Positions 41,901 to 53,900 of a stretch of 64,000 nt of DNA are shown one piece after another. Both the position numbers and the translations under genes were made by a program. Every line of letters begins with the position of its first letter. Position 1 is the stretch's first letter. Source of the DNA: Escarpia spicata (lineage: Eukaryota > Annelida > Polychaeta > Sabellida > Siboglinidae); the NCBI GenBank assembly GCA_963995525.1, contig OZ023214.1:35358469-35422468 (forward strand). Direction: 5' to 3'. The notes under the pieces were generated by a model, which worked only from the letters and a program-made list of their open reading frames with translations, searched no databases and was not told the origin of the DNA.

Positions 41901-44900
41901 TGTTTGCAGTAACCGGTCTGTAACAGTCAGTTGTGTTTGCAGTAACCAGTCTGTAACAGTCAGTTGTGTTTGCAGTAACCGGTCTGTACCAGTTAGTTGT
42001 AGTTGCAGTAACCAGTCTGTACAAGTCAGTTGTGTTTGCAGTAACCAGTCTGTACAAGTCAGTTGTGTTTGCAGTAACCAGTCTGTACCAGTCAGTTGTG
42101 TTTGCAGTAACCAGTCTGTAACAGTCAGTTGTGTTTGCAGTAACCAGTCTGTAACGGTCAGTTGTGTTTGCAGTAACCGGTCTGTAATGGTCAGTTGTGT
42201 TTGCAGTAACCGGTCTGTACCAGTCAGTTGTGTTTGCAGTAACCGGTCTGTTCCAGTTAGTTGTGTTTGCAGTAACCAGTCTGTACCAGTCAGTTGTGTT
42301 TGCAGTAACCAGTCTGTAACAGTCAGTTGTGTTTGCAGTAACCAGTCTGTAATGGTCAGTTGTGTTTGCAGTAACCGGTCTGTAACGGTAATTTGTGTTT
42401 GCAGTAACCAGTCTGTACCGGTCATTTGTGTTTGCAGTAACCAGTCTGTACCGGTCAGTTGTGTTTGCAGTAACCAGTCTGTACCAGTCAGTTGTGTTTG
42501 CAGTAACCAGTCTGTACCAGTCAGTTGTGTTTGCAGTAACCAGTCTGTACCAGTCAGTTGTGTTTGCAGTAACCAGTCTGTAACAGTCAATTGTGTTTAC
42601 AGTAACCGGTCTGTACCAGTTAGTCGTGTTTGCAGTAACCAGTCTGTACAAGTCAGTTGTGTTTGCAGTAACCAGCCGGAGGTGTGTGAGTTGTTGCTAA
42701 GTCATGGGGCAACAGTGGATGCCCTCAACAAAGTTCAGTGCAGCAGTCTACATATGGCAGTGAGCAAACAGCATCCATGCTGTGTGGACATCCTGCTGCA
42801 TCACAGGTGTAGCACCAACATACAGGTCAGTTCATGACCTCTGTATACAGGTCAGTTCACGACCTCTGTATACAGGTCAGTTCACGACCTTGGTATACAG
42901 GTCAGTTCATGACTTCTGTAAACAGGTCAGTTCATGACCTCTATTTACAGAATTATCTTTAAAATGTTGATGTCTCTTTCAGATATGTTTTGTTCATGCC
43001 TTGTCATTTTGAAAATTCAAACAAGTCGTTACTAAGTCCTTAAAGTATTGCAATTTATTTATATTCTAATTTGGGATGTGAGTGAATATTCAGTTCCATA
43101 AATGCATTTTAGTAAATGAACTACTTTATTAGATGAGGTTGCTAAGTGTTGTTGCCATGGTGATGTAGGACAGCTATGGCGACACAGTGATGCATGACGC
43201 TGTCAGCAAAGAGAACCGAGAAATCGTGGGCAAGCTCTGTGCGTACCCACGAACTGATTTCTCACTAAAGAACAAGAAGGGCTTCAATGTGCTCCACTAT
43301 GCCGCACTCAGAGGCAACCACATGTAAGTCACCTGTGAGTTGTTTCTTTTATTCTCTTGTTTCAAACTTACCCCACGCGATACAGTCAGAAGTAATTATC
43401 ACCTGTGGAATGCTTATTTTTAGATTATCAGATGATATCCTTCTTGTGAAGCAGTGGTGATGTTATCATCATTCAGCTCTACTCGCATGGATTGATATCC
43501 TTCTTGTGAACCAGGGGTGATATTATCATCATTCAGCTCTACTCACATGGATTGATATCCTTCTTGTGAACCAGTGGTGATATTATCATCATTCAGCTCT
43601 ACTCACATGGATTGATATCCTTCTTGTGAAGCAGTGGTGATGTTATCATCATTCAGCTCTACTCACATGGATTGATATCCTTCTTGTGAACCAGTGGTGA
43701 TATTATCATCATTCAGCTCTACTCACATGGATTGATATCCTTCTTGTGAAGCAGTGGTGATGTTATCATCATTCAGCTCTACTCGCATGGATTGATATCC
43801 TTCTTGTGAACCAGTGGTGATATTATCATCATTCAGCTCTACTCACATGGATTGATATCCTTCTTGTGAAGCAGTGGTGATGTTATCATCATTCAGCTCT
43901 ACTCACATCGATTGATATCCTTCTTGTGAAGCAGTGGTGATGTTATCATCATTCAGCTCTACTCACATGGATTGATATCCTTCTTGTGAAGCTGTGGTGA
44001 TGTTATCATTCAGCTCTACTCACATGGATTGATATCCTTCTTGTGAAGCTGTGGTGATGTTATCATTCAGCTCTACTCACATGGATTGATATCCTTCTTG
44101 TGAAGCTGTGGTGATGTTATCATCATTCAGCTCTACTCGCATGGATTGATATCCTTCTTGTGAATCAGTGGTGATGTTATCATTCAGCTCTACTCACATG
44201 GATTGATATCCTTCTTGTGAAAATGTGGTGACGTTATCATCATTCAGCTCTACTCACATGGATTGATATCCTTCTTGTGAAGCAGTGGTGATGTTATCAT
44301 CATTCAGCTCTACTCACATGGATTGATATCCTTCTTGTGAACCAGTGGTGATGTTATCATCATTCAGCTCTACTCACATGGATTGATATCCTTCTTGTGA
44401 ACCAGTGGTGATGTTATCACCATTCAGCTCTACTCACATGGATTGATATCCTTCTTGTGGAGCAGTGGTGATGTTATCACCATTCAGCTCTACTCACATG
44501 GATTGATATCCTTCTTGTGGAGCAGTGGTGATGTTATCACCATTCAGCTCTACTCGCATGGATTGATATCCTTCTTGTGGAGCAGTGGTGATGTTATCAT
44601 CATTCAGCTCTACTCGCATGGATTGATATCCTTCTTGTGAAGCTGTGGTGATGTTATCATTCAGCTCTACTCACATGGATTGATATCCTTCTTGTGAAGC
44701 TGTGGTGATGTTATCATCATTCAGCTCTACTCGCATGGATTGATATCCTTCTTGTGAATCAGTGGTGATGTTATCATTCAGCTCTACTCACATGGATTGA
44801 TATCCTTCTTGTGAAAATGTGGTGACGTTATCATCATTCAGCTCTACTCACATGGATTGATATCCTTCTTGTGAAGCAGTGGTGATGTTATCATCATTCA

Positions 44901-47900
44901 GCTCTACTCACATGGATTGATATCCTTCTTGTGAACCAGTGGTGATGTTATCACCATTCAGCTCTACTCACATGGATTGATATCCTTCTTGTGGAGCAGT
45001 GGTGATGTTATCACCATTCAGCTCTACTCGCATGGATTGATATCCTTCTTGTGGAGCAGTGGTGATGTTATCATCATTCAGCTCTACTCGCATGGATTGA
45101 TATCCTTCTTGTGAAGCAGTGGTGATGTTATCATCATTCAGCTCTACTCACATGGATTGATATCCTTCTTGTGAAGCTGTGGTGATGTTATCATCATTCA
45201 GCTCTACTCGCATGGATTGATATCCTTCTTGTGAATCAGTGGTGATGTTATCATTCAGCTCTACTCACATGGATTGATATCCTTCTTGTGAAAATGTGGT
45301 GACGTTATCATCATTCAGCTCTACTCACATGGATTGATATCCTTCTTGTGAAGCAGTGGTGATGTTATCATCATTCAGCTCTACTCACATGGATTGATAT
45401 CCTTCTTGTGAACCAGTGGTGATGTTATCATCATTCAGCTCTACTCACATGGATTGATATCCTTCTTGTGAACCAGTGGTGATGTTATCACCATTCAGCT
45501 CTACTCACATGGATTGATATCCTTCTTGTGGAGCAGTGGTGATGTTATCACCATTCAGCTCTACTCACATGGATTGATATCCTTCTTGTGGAGCAGTGGT
45601 GATGTTATCACCATTCAGCTCTACTCGCATGGATTGATATCCTTCTTGTGGAGCAGTGGTGATGTTATCATCATTCAGCTCTACTCGCATGGATTGATAT
45701 CCTTCTTGTGAAGCAGTGGTGATGTTATCATCATTCAGCTCTACTCACATGGATTGATATCCTTCTTGTGAAGCAGTGGTGATGTTATCATCATTCAGCT
45801 CTACTCACATGGATTGATATCCTTCTTGTGAACCAGTGGTGATGTTATCATCATTCAGCTCTACTCATATGGATTGATATCCTTCTTGTGAACCAGTGGT
45901 GATGTTATCATCATTCAGCTCTACTCATATGGATTGATATCCTTCTTGTGAACCAGTGGTGATGTTATCACCATTCAGTTCTACTCACATGGATTGATAT
46001 CCTTCTTGTGGAGCAGTGGTGATGTTATCACCATTCAGCTCTACTCACATGGATTGATATCCTTCTTGTGAACCAGTGGTGATGTTATCACTATTCAGTT
46101 CTACTCACATGGATTGATATCCTTCGTGTGGAGCAGTGGTGATGTTATCACCATTCAGCTCTACTCACATGGATTGATATCCTTCTTGTGGAGCAGTGGT
46201 GATGTTATCACCATTCAGCTCTACTCACATGGATTGATATCCTTCTTGTGGAGCAGTGGTGATGTTATCATCATTCAGCTCTACTCACATGGATTGATAT
46301 CCTTCTTGTGAAGCAGTGGTGATGTTATCATCATTCAGCGCTACTCACATGGATTGATATTCTTCTTGTGAAGTTGTGATGTTATCATCATTCAGCTCTA
46401 CTCACATGGATTGATATCCTTCTTGTGAAACTGTGGTGATGTTATCATCATTCAGCTCTACTCACATCGATTGATATCCTTCTTGTGAAGCAGTGGTGAT
46501 GTTATCATCATTCAGCTCTACTCACATGGATTGATATCCTTCTTGTGAAGCTGTGGTGATGTTATCATTCAGCTCTACTCACATGGATTGATATCCTTCT
46601 TGTGAAGCTGTGGTGATGTTATCATTCAGCTCTACTCACATGGATTGATATCCTTCTTGTGAAGCTGTGGTGATGTTATCATCATTCAGCTCTACTCGCA
46701 TGGATTGATATCCTTCTTGTGAATCAGTGGTGATGTTATCATTCAGCTCTACTCACATGGATTGATATCCTTCTTGTGAAAATGTGGTGACGTTATCATC
46801 ATTCAGCTCTACTCACATGGATTGATATCCTTCTTGTGAAGCAGTGGTGATGTTATCATCATTCAGCTCTACTCACATGGATTGATATCCTTCTTGTGAA
46901 CCAGTGGTGATGTTATCATCATTCAGCTCTACTCACATGGATTGATATCCTTCTTGTGGAGCAGTGGTGATGTTATCACCATTCAGCTCTACTCACATGG
47001 ATTGATATCCTTCTTGTGGAGCAGTGGTGATGTTATCACCATTCAGCTCTACTCGCATGGATTGATATCCTTCTTGTGGAGCAGTGGTGATGTTATCATC
47101 ATTCAGCTCTACTCGCATGGATTGATATCCTTCTTGTGAAGCAGTGGTGATGTTATCATCATTCAGCTCTACTCACATGGATTGATATCCTTCTTGTGAA
47201 GCAGTGGTGATGTTATCATCATTCAGCTCTACTCACATGGATTGATATCCTTCTTGTGAACCAGTGGTGATGTTATCATCATTCAGCTCTACTCATATGG
47301 ATTGATATCCTTCTTGTGAACCAGTGGTGATGTTATCACCATTCAGTTCTACTCACATGGATTGATATCCTTCTTGTGGAGCAGTGGTGATGTTATCACC
47401 ATTCAGCTCTACTCACATGGATTGATATCCTTCTTGTGAACCAGTGGTGATGTTATCATCATTCAGCTCTACTCATATGGATTGATATCCTTCTTGTGAA
47501 CCAGTGGTGATGTTATCACCATTCAGTTCTACTCACATGGATTGATATCCTTCTTGTGGAGCAGTGGTGATGTTATCACCATTCAGCTCTACTCACATGG
47601 ATTGATATCCTTCTTGTGAACCAGTGGTGATGTTATCACTATTCAGTTCTACTCACATGGATTGATATCCTTCGTGTGGAGCAGTGGTGATGTTATCACC
47701 ATTCAGCTCTACTTACATGGATTGATATCCTTCTTGTGGAGCAGTGGTGATGTTATCATCATTCAGCTCTACTCACATGGATTGATATCCTTCTTGTGAA
47801 GCAGTGGTGATGTTATCATCATTCAGCGCTACTCACATGGATTGATATTCTTCTTGTGAAGTTGTGGTGATGTTATCATCATTCAGCTCTACTCACATGG

Positions 47901-50900
47901 ATTGATATCCTGCTTGTGAAACTGTGGTGATGTTATCATCATTCAGCTCTACTCATATGGATTTAAACATTGTCCCAGTTGCCACCTTGCCCCATCAGAT
48001 GTGTTGCTACAAAGTTATTCAGTTGTACTACAAATGTAGCTTGCTTTGATGATACAAATAACAAATTCGTTGAATATTTGTCATTGAAAGTTTACTTAGT
48101 TATGTAGTTTACAGTTGCATTAGTGGGTATGCTAACTAGTTATTTAGCATAGATAATGTTTTATAACTTAACTTATTTTTAACAACATTTTTATTTTAAC
48201 ATTGTGAGGTGGTTTTATTGGGATACACACTGCAGTATAAATGCCTAATTTATTATTATAAATAGTATCAATGTTATTGACTAGGAGTTGACATATAACA
48301 AACGCACTGATAATGTGAGTATGGTTGACAGTGTGGTGACGTGTTTGTGTCGTTGTAGGGCGGTGGCCGAGATACTACAGAGGGCGGGCCAACTGGTGGA
48401 CATGAAGAAAGATGACGGGTTCGCAGCGCTTCACCTCGTCGCTCTCAACGGACACTTTGACGTTGCCAAGGCCCTCATGGTGACAACTTCCTCTAGCCAA
48501 ACTCTTTTGTATTCACAGCAATATGTTTCACATGCATATTTGACAATTGTAATTAATCTTTGGAGCAGTAAGCATGCTGTCGAGATGGTCATATTTAACC
48601 CCTTAGAGTTTTGGATATCTAGATGTATATAATTAGTTACGTGTGTGATATGTCATTTCCTGCAGAAGTAGTAAATCGAGGGATACACAGGTTGTATTTC
48701 ATTCATAAATGAAAAATGCCATAGTGTAAAATCGACATGAATGCTGACATGCTCAAGTGTGTGAGGGAGGTGGTTGTCATTTCTTTAGCACTCTCATATT
48801 TCCAATCACACTGCTGAATGCTTTAAGACACACAGAGAGCATAATTCCTTATTGAGATAAATATTTACCAGTAGTTGCTTCTAAATGTTTATGACAACTT
48901 AATTTTGTTCTGTCCTTTGAAAGAGAAATGCTCACTTGCTTATGTTGACAGGACTTGCTTTGTAGTTGAGGCGATAGTGCAGAAGACATCAACGCTGATG
49001 AACCTAGAGTTGTCTTGGTGTGTTCACAGGACAAGGCAGATCTGGAAGTGATGAACAATCGCCACCAGACGTCGCTACTGTTGGCAGCATCACAGGGTCA
49101 TACAGAGTTGATTGAACTGCTGGTTGCTAATGGTAACACAATCACTTGTAGACAACGAACATAATGCCAACATTCATCCGGTTATGATATATCTACTGTA
49201 ATGTCACAATGAAGTGTCAAATGATATAGAAAGATACCAGTTTAATTAAAGTGATGTTTTGTGTGTATTAATTTTAGTAGATTTATTCTTTTTTGTATTT
49301 TTCTCTAACAAATGGCATATTTGTGTACATTAATAGTTGTTAATGTGTATGTTTTTATAATTTATATTGTGCCAAAAACAATTATTTGGATGGGGCACTA
49401 AAAATAATCAATAAATTTGTTATATTTGTACAAGATCGATTATTTTGATCATTGTTTTGACATCTGCATTTGACATGTCACAGACGCTGACGTGAACGCA
49501 TGGGATGAAGATGGCGACACTCCCCTCCATGTTGTGTTGACACGGTCACTGACAGACAACCTGTCCCGGGCCCCCCTCATAGCCGAGGTAAGTCCATCCT
49601 TAGCACTCCAGCTGGAGCCTTCCATTGCCCTCTCTTGCTCCCTCATTCCCACATGCCACCAAGTTAGTTCACACCATGTCAGTCATGGGAACAATCATCT
49701 TTGAATCTTCTCAATTCTGCTGGTCAGCCTAGTTAGAGGTTGGTGACAGTATGCCCTCATACAGCCAACGTTTCATCTGAAGAGAATTAATAATTTAGAC
49801 CACATTATTTCCAGTAAACTCTGTCTTCTTCTTGTCAGTTCGGACAGTGCATGTCCATTAGGTGTCTTTAATTACTTCAAGTGCACATACAACACAACTT
49901 GCATAAAACTCTTACCCGCCACATGTCCACTACAGCTATTCTCTGAATGTACCCGCCACAAGTCCGCTACTGCTACACTGTGAATGTACCCGTCACATCT
50001 CCACTACTGCTACACTGTGAATGTACCCGCCACATGTCCGCTACTGCTACACTGTGAATGTACCCGCCACATGTCCACTACTGCTACACTGTGAATGTAC
50101 CCGCCACATGTCCACTACTGCTACACTGTGAATGTACCTGCCACATGTCCACTACTGCTACACTGTGAATGTACCCGTCACATCTCCACTACTGCTACAC
50201 TGTGAATGTACCTGCCACATGTCCGCTACTGCTACACTGTGAATGTACCCGCCACATGTCCGCTACTGCTACACTGTGAATGTACCCGCCACATGTCCGC
50301 TACTGCTACACCGTGAATGTACCCGCCACATGTCCACTACTGCTACACTGTGAATGTACCCGTCACATCTCCACTACTGCTACACTGTGAATGTACCTGC
50401 CACATGTCCGCTACTGCTACACTGTGAATGTACCCGCCACATGTCCGCTACTGCTACACCGTGAATGTACCCGTCACATGTCCACTACTGCTACACTGTG
50501 AATGTACCCGTCACATCTCCACTACTGCTACACTGTGAATGTACCCACCACATCTCCACTACTGCTACACTGTGAATGTACCTGCCACATCTCCACTACT
50601 GCTACACCGTGAATGTACCCGCCACATCTCCACTACTGCTACACCGTGAATGTACCTGCCACATCTCCACTACTGCTACACCGTGAATGTACCTGCCACA
50701 TCTCCACTACTGCTACACCGTGAATGTACCTGCCACATCTCCACTACTGCTACACCGTGAATGTACCTGCCACATCTCCACTACTGCTACACCGTGAATG
50801 TACCTGCCACATCTCCACTACTGCTACACCGTGAATGTACCTGCCACATCTCCACTACTGCTACACCGTGAATGTACCTGCCACATCTCCACTACTGCTA

Positions 50901-53900
50901 CACCGTGAATGTACCTGCCACATCTCCACTACTGCTACACCGTGAATGTACCTGCCACATCTCCACTACTGCTACACCGTGAATGTACCTGCCACATCTC
51001 CACTACTGCTACACCGTGAATGTACCTGCCACATCTCCACTACTGCTACACCGTGAATGTACCTGCCACATCTCCACTACTGCTACACCGTGAATGTACC
51101 TGCCACATCTCCACTACTGCTACACCGTGAATGTACCTGCCACATCTCCACTACTGCTACACCGTGAATGTACCTGCCACATCTCCACTACTGCTACACC
51201 GTGAATGTACCTGCCACATCTCCACTACTGCTACACCGTGAATGTACCTGCCACATCTCCACTACTGCTACACCGTGAATGTACCTGCCACATCTCCACT
51301 ACTGCTACACCGTGAATGTACCTGCCACATCTCCACTACTGCTACACCGTGAATGTACCCATCACATCTCCACTACTGCTACACCGTGAATGTACCTGCC
51401 ACATCTCCACTACTGCTACACCGTGAATGTACTTGCCACATCTCCACTACTGCTACACCGTGAATGTACCTGCCACATCTCCACTACTGCTACACCGTGA
51501 ATGTACCTGCCACATCTCCACTACTGCTACACCGTGAATGTACCTGCCACATCTCCACTACTGCTACACCGTGAATGTACCTGCCACATCTCCACTACTG
51601 CTACACCGTGAATGTACCTGCCACATCTCCACTACTGCTACACCGTGAATGTACCTGCCACATCTCCACTACTGCTACACCGTGCATGTATGTGTGGCTA
51701 CAGATAAAGTCGAAGCAGCCGAAAACGCGCATGACGAGTTCGAGCAGCTTTGCCGCAGCTTGCTTCCTGGTAGAGAGAGGCGCGAGTCTGCAGATTAAGA
51801 ACCACGCGGGCCAAACACCGCTGAACCTAGTGCAAGACCCGGCCGCAGTCGACATCCTCAATCACCATGCACGGTGAGTCTCTACTGCTTGTAGTGCTGT
51901 CACTAGAGAAAGTGTTGCACAGTACAAACAGTGCAGAAATAAGAGTCTATGACTTGGAATTGTGCAATAATTTATAAACTGTTGAGTTACACCCACCCCT
52001 GAACATCAAGAGTTGTTTTTGTACCCTGACCCACAACACTTAACCTCTTGAGAACCCTGGGAGAAATGTTTATGAAGATAGCTCAATTACTGTATTTCTC
52101 TTCTGCTGTTAACAATGTCAGTGAAAATGTATATGTGATATGTTGGTAGCATAAATAACAACAAGTATGGACTGGAAAATATATAAGTACAATAACTAAT
52201 GTAATAACATATGAGATGTTTGGAAATACAGTTCCCTGCTGGTAGTTTACATGTTGAGATGATATGTTGTTCTTCAGAGAGTTCTTTGAGTCGGACAGTC
52301 CTGAGTGCTGTGTGTGTTGTTCTTCAGAGAGTTTGATGAGTTGGACAGTCCTGAGTGCTACATGTGTTTTACTTCAGAGAGTTCTTTGAGTCGGACAGTC
52401 CTGAGTGCTACATGTGTTGTTCTTCAGAGAGTCCCTTAAGTCAGACAGTCCTGAGTGCTGGGTGTGTTGTTCTTCAGAGAGTTCCTTGAATCAGACAGTC
52501 CTGAGTGCTGGGTGTGTTGTTCTTCAGAGAGTTCCTTGAATCCGACAGTTCTGAGTGCTACATATGTTGTTCTTCAGACATTGAGTCAGACAGTCCTGAG
52601 TGCTGAGTGTGTTGTTCTTCAGAGAGTTCCTTGAGTCAAACAGTCCTGTGTGCTGCATGTGTTGTTCTTCAAAGAGTTCCTTGAGTCAGACAGTCCTGAG
52701 TACTGGGTGTGTTGTTCTTCAGAGAGTTCCTTGAGTCAGACAGTCCTGAGTGCTGCATGTGTTGTTCTTCAAAGAGTTCCTTGAGTCAGACAGTCCTGAG
52801 TGCTGGGTGTGTTGTTCTTCAGAGAGTTCCTTGAGTCAGACAGTCCTGAGTGCTACGTGTGTTGTTCTTCAGAGAGTTCCTTGAGTCAGACAGTCCTGAG
52901 TGCTGCATGTGTTGTTCTTCAGAGAGTCCCTTAAGTCAGACAGTCTTGAGTGCTGGGTGTGTTGTTCTTCAGAGAGTTCTTTGAGTCAGACAGTCCTGAG
53001 TGCTACGTGTGTTGTTCTTCAGAGAGTTCTTTGAGTCAGACAGTCCTGAGAGCTGGGTGTGTTGTTCTTCAGAGAGTTCTTTGAGTCAGACAGTCCTGAG
53101 TGTTACGTTTGTTGTTCTTCAGAGAGTTCCTTGAGTCGGACAGTCCTGAGTGCTGGGTGTGTTGTTCTTCAGAGAGTTAAAGCTTTGAGTCAGACAGTCC
53201 TCAGTGCTACGTGTGTTGTTCTTCAGAGAGTTCCTTGAGTCAGACAGTCCTGAGTGCTGGGTGTGTTGTTCTTCAGAGAGTTCTTTGAGTCAGACAGTCC
53301 TGAGTGCTACGTGTGTTGTTCTTCAGAGAGTTCCTTGAGTCAAACAGTCCTGTGTGCTGCATGTGTTGTTCTTCAAAGAGTTCCTTGAGTCAGACAGTCC
53401 TGAGTGCTGGGTGTGTTGTTCTTCAGAGAGTTCCTTGAGTCAGACAGTCCTGAGTGCTGGGTGTGTTGTTCTTCAGAGAGTTCCTTGAGTCAGACAGTCC
53501 TGAGTGCTGCAAGTGTTGTTCTTCAAAGAGTTCCTTGAGTCAGACAGTCCTGAGTGCTGGGTGTGTTGTTCTTCAGAGAGTTCTTTGAGTCAGACAGTCC
53601 TGAGTGCTACGTGTGTTGTTCTTCAGAGAGTTCCTTGAGTCAGACAGTCCTGAGTGCTGGGTGTGTTGTTCTTCAGAGAGTTCTTTGAGTCAGACAGTCC
53701 TGAGAGCTGGGTGTGTTGTTCTTCAGAGAGTTCTTTGAGTCAGACAGTCCTGAGTGTTATGTTTGTTGTTCTTCAGAGAGTTCCTTGAGTCGGACAGTCC
53801 TGAGTGCTGGGTGTGTTGTTCTTCAGAGAGTTAAAGCTTTGAGTCAGACAGTCCTCAGTGCTACGTGTGTTGTTCTTCAGAGAGTTCCTTGAGTCAGACA

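Noticed and set aside
41671..42651. Minus-strand frame of 326 codons with a Tyr-Arg-Leu-Val-Thr-Ala-Asn-Thr-Thr repeat
   Set aside because: It is the antisense shadow of the 33-bp acceptor array; only the forward frame joins a conserved exon.
44443..47139. Four identical 65-codon frames ([11 protein letters not shown]...)
   Set aside because: They are block copies of the 60-bp intronic array and contain no domain or splice connection.
51874..52274. Extra mib2 exon between the last ankyrin repeat and the first RING
   Set aside because: No conserved frame was seen and exons 16 and 17 already join in phase; kept only as a caveat.
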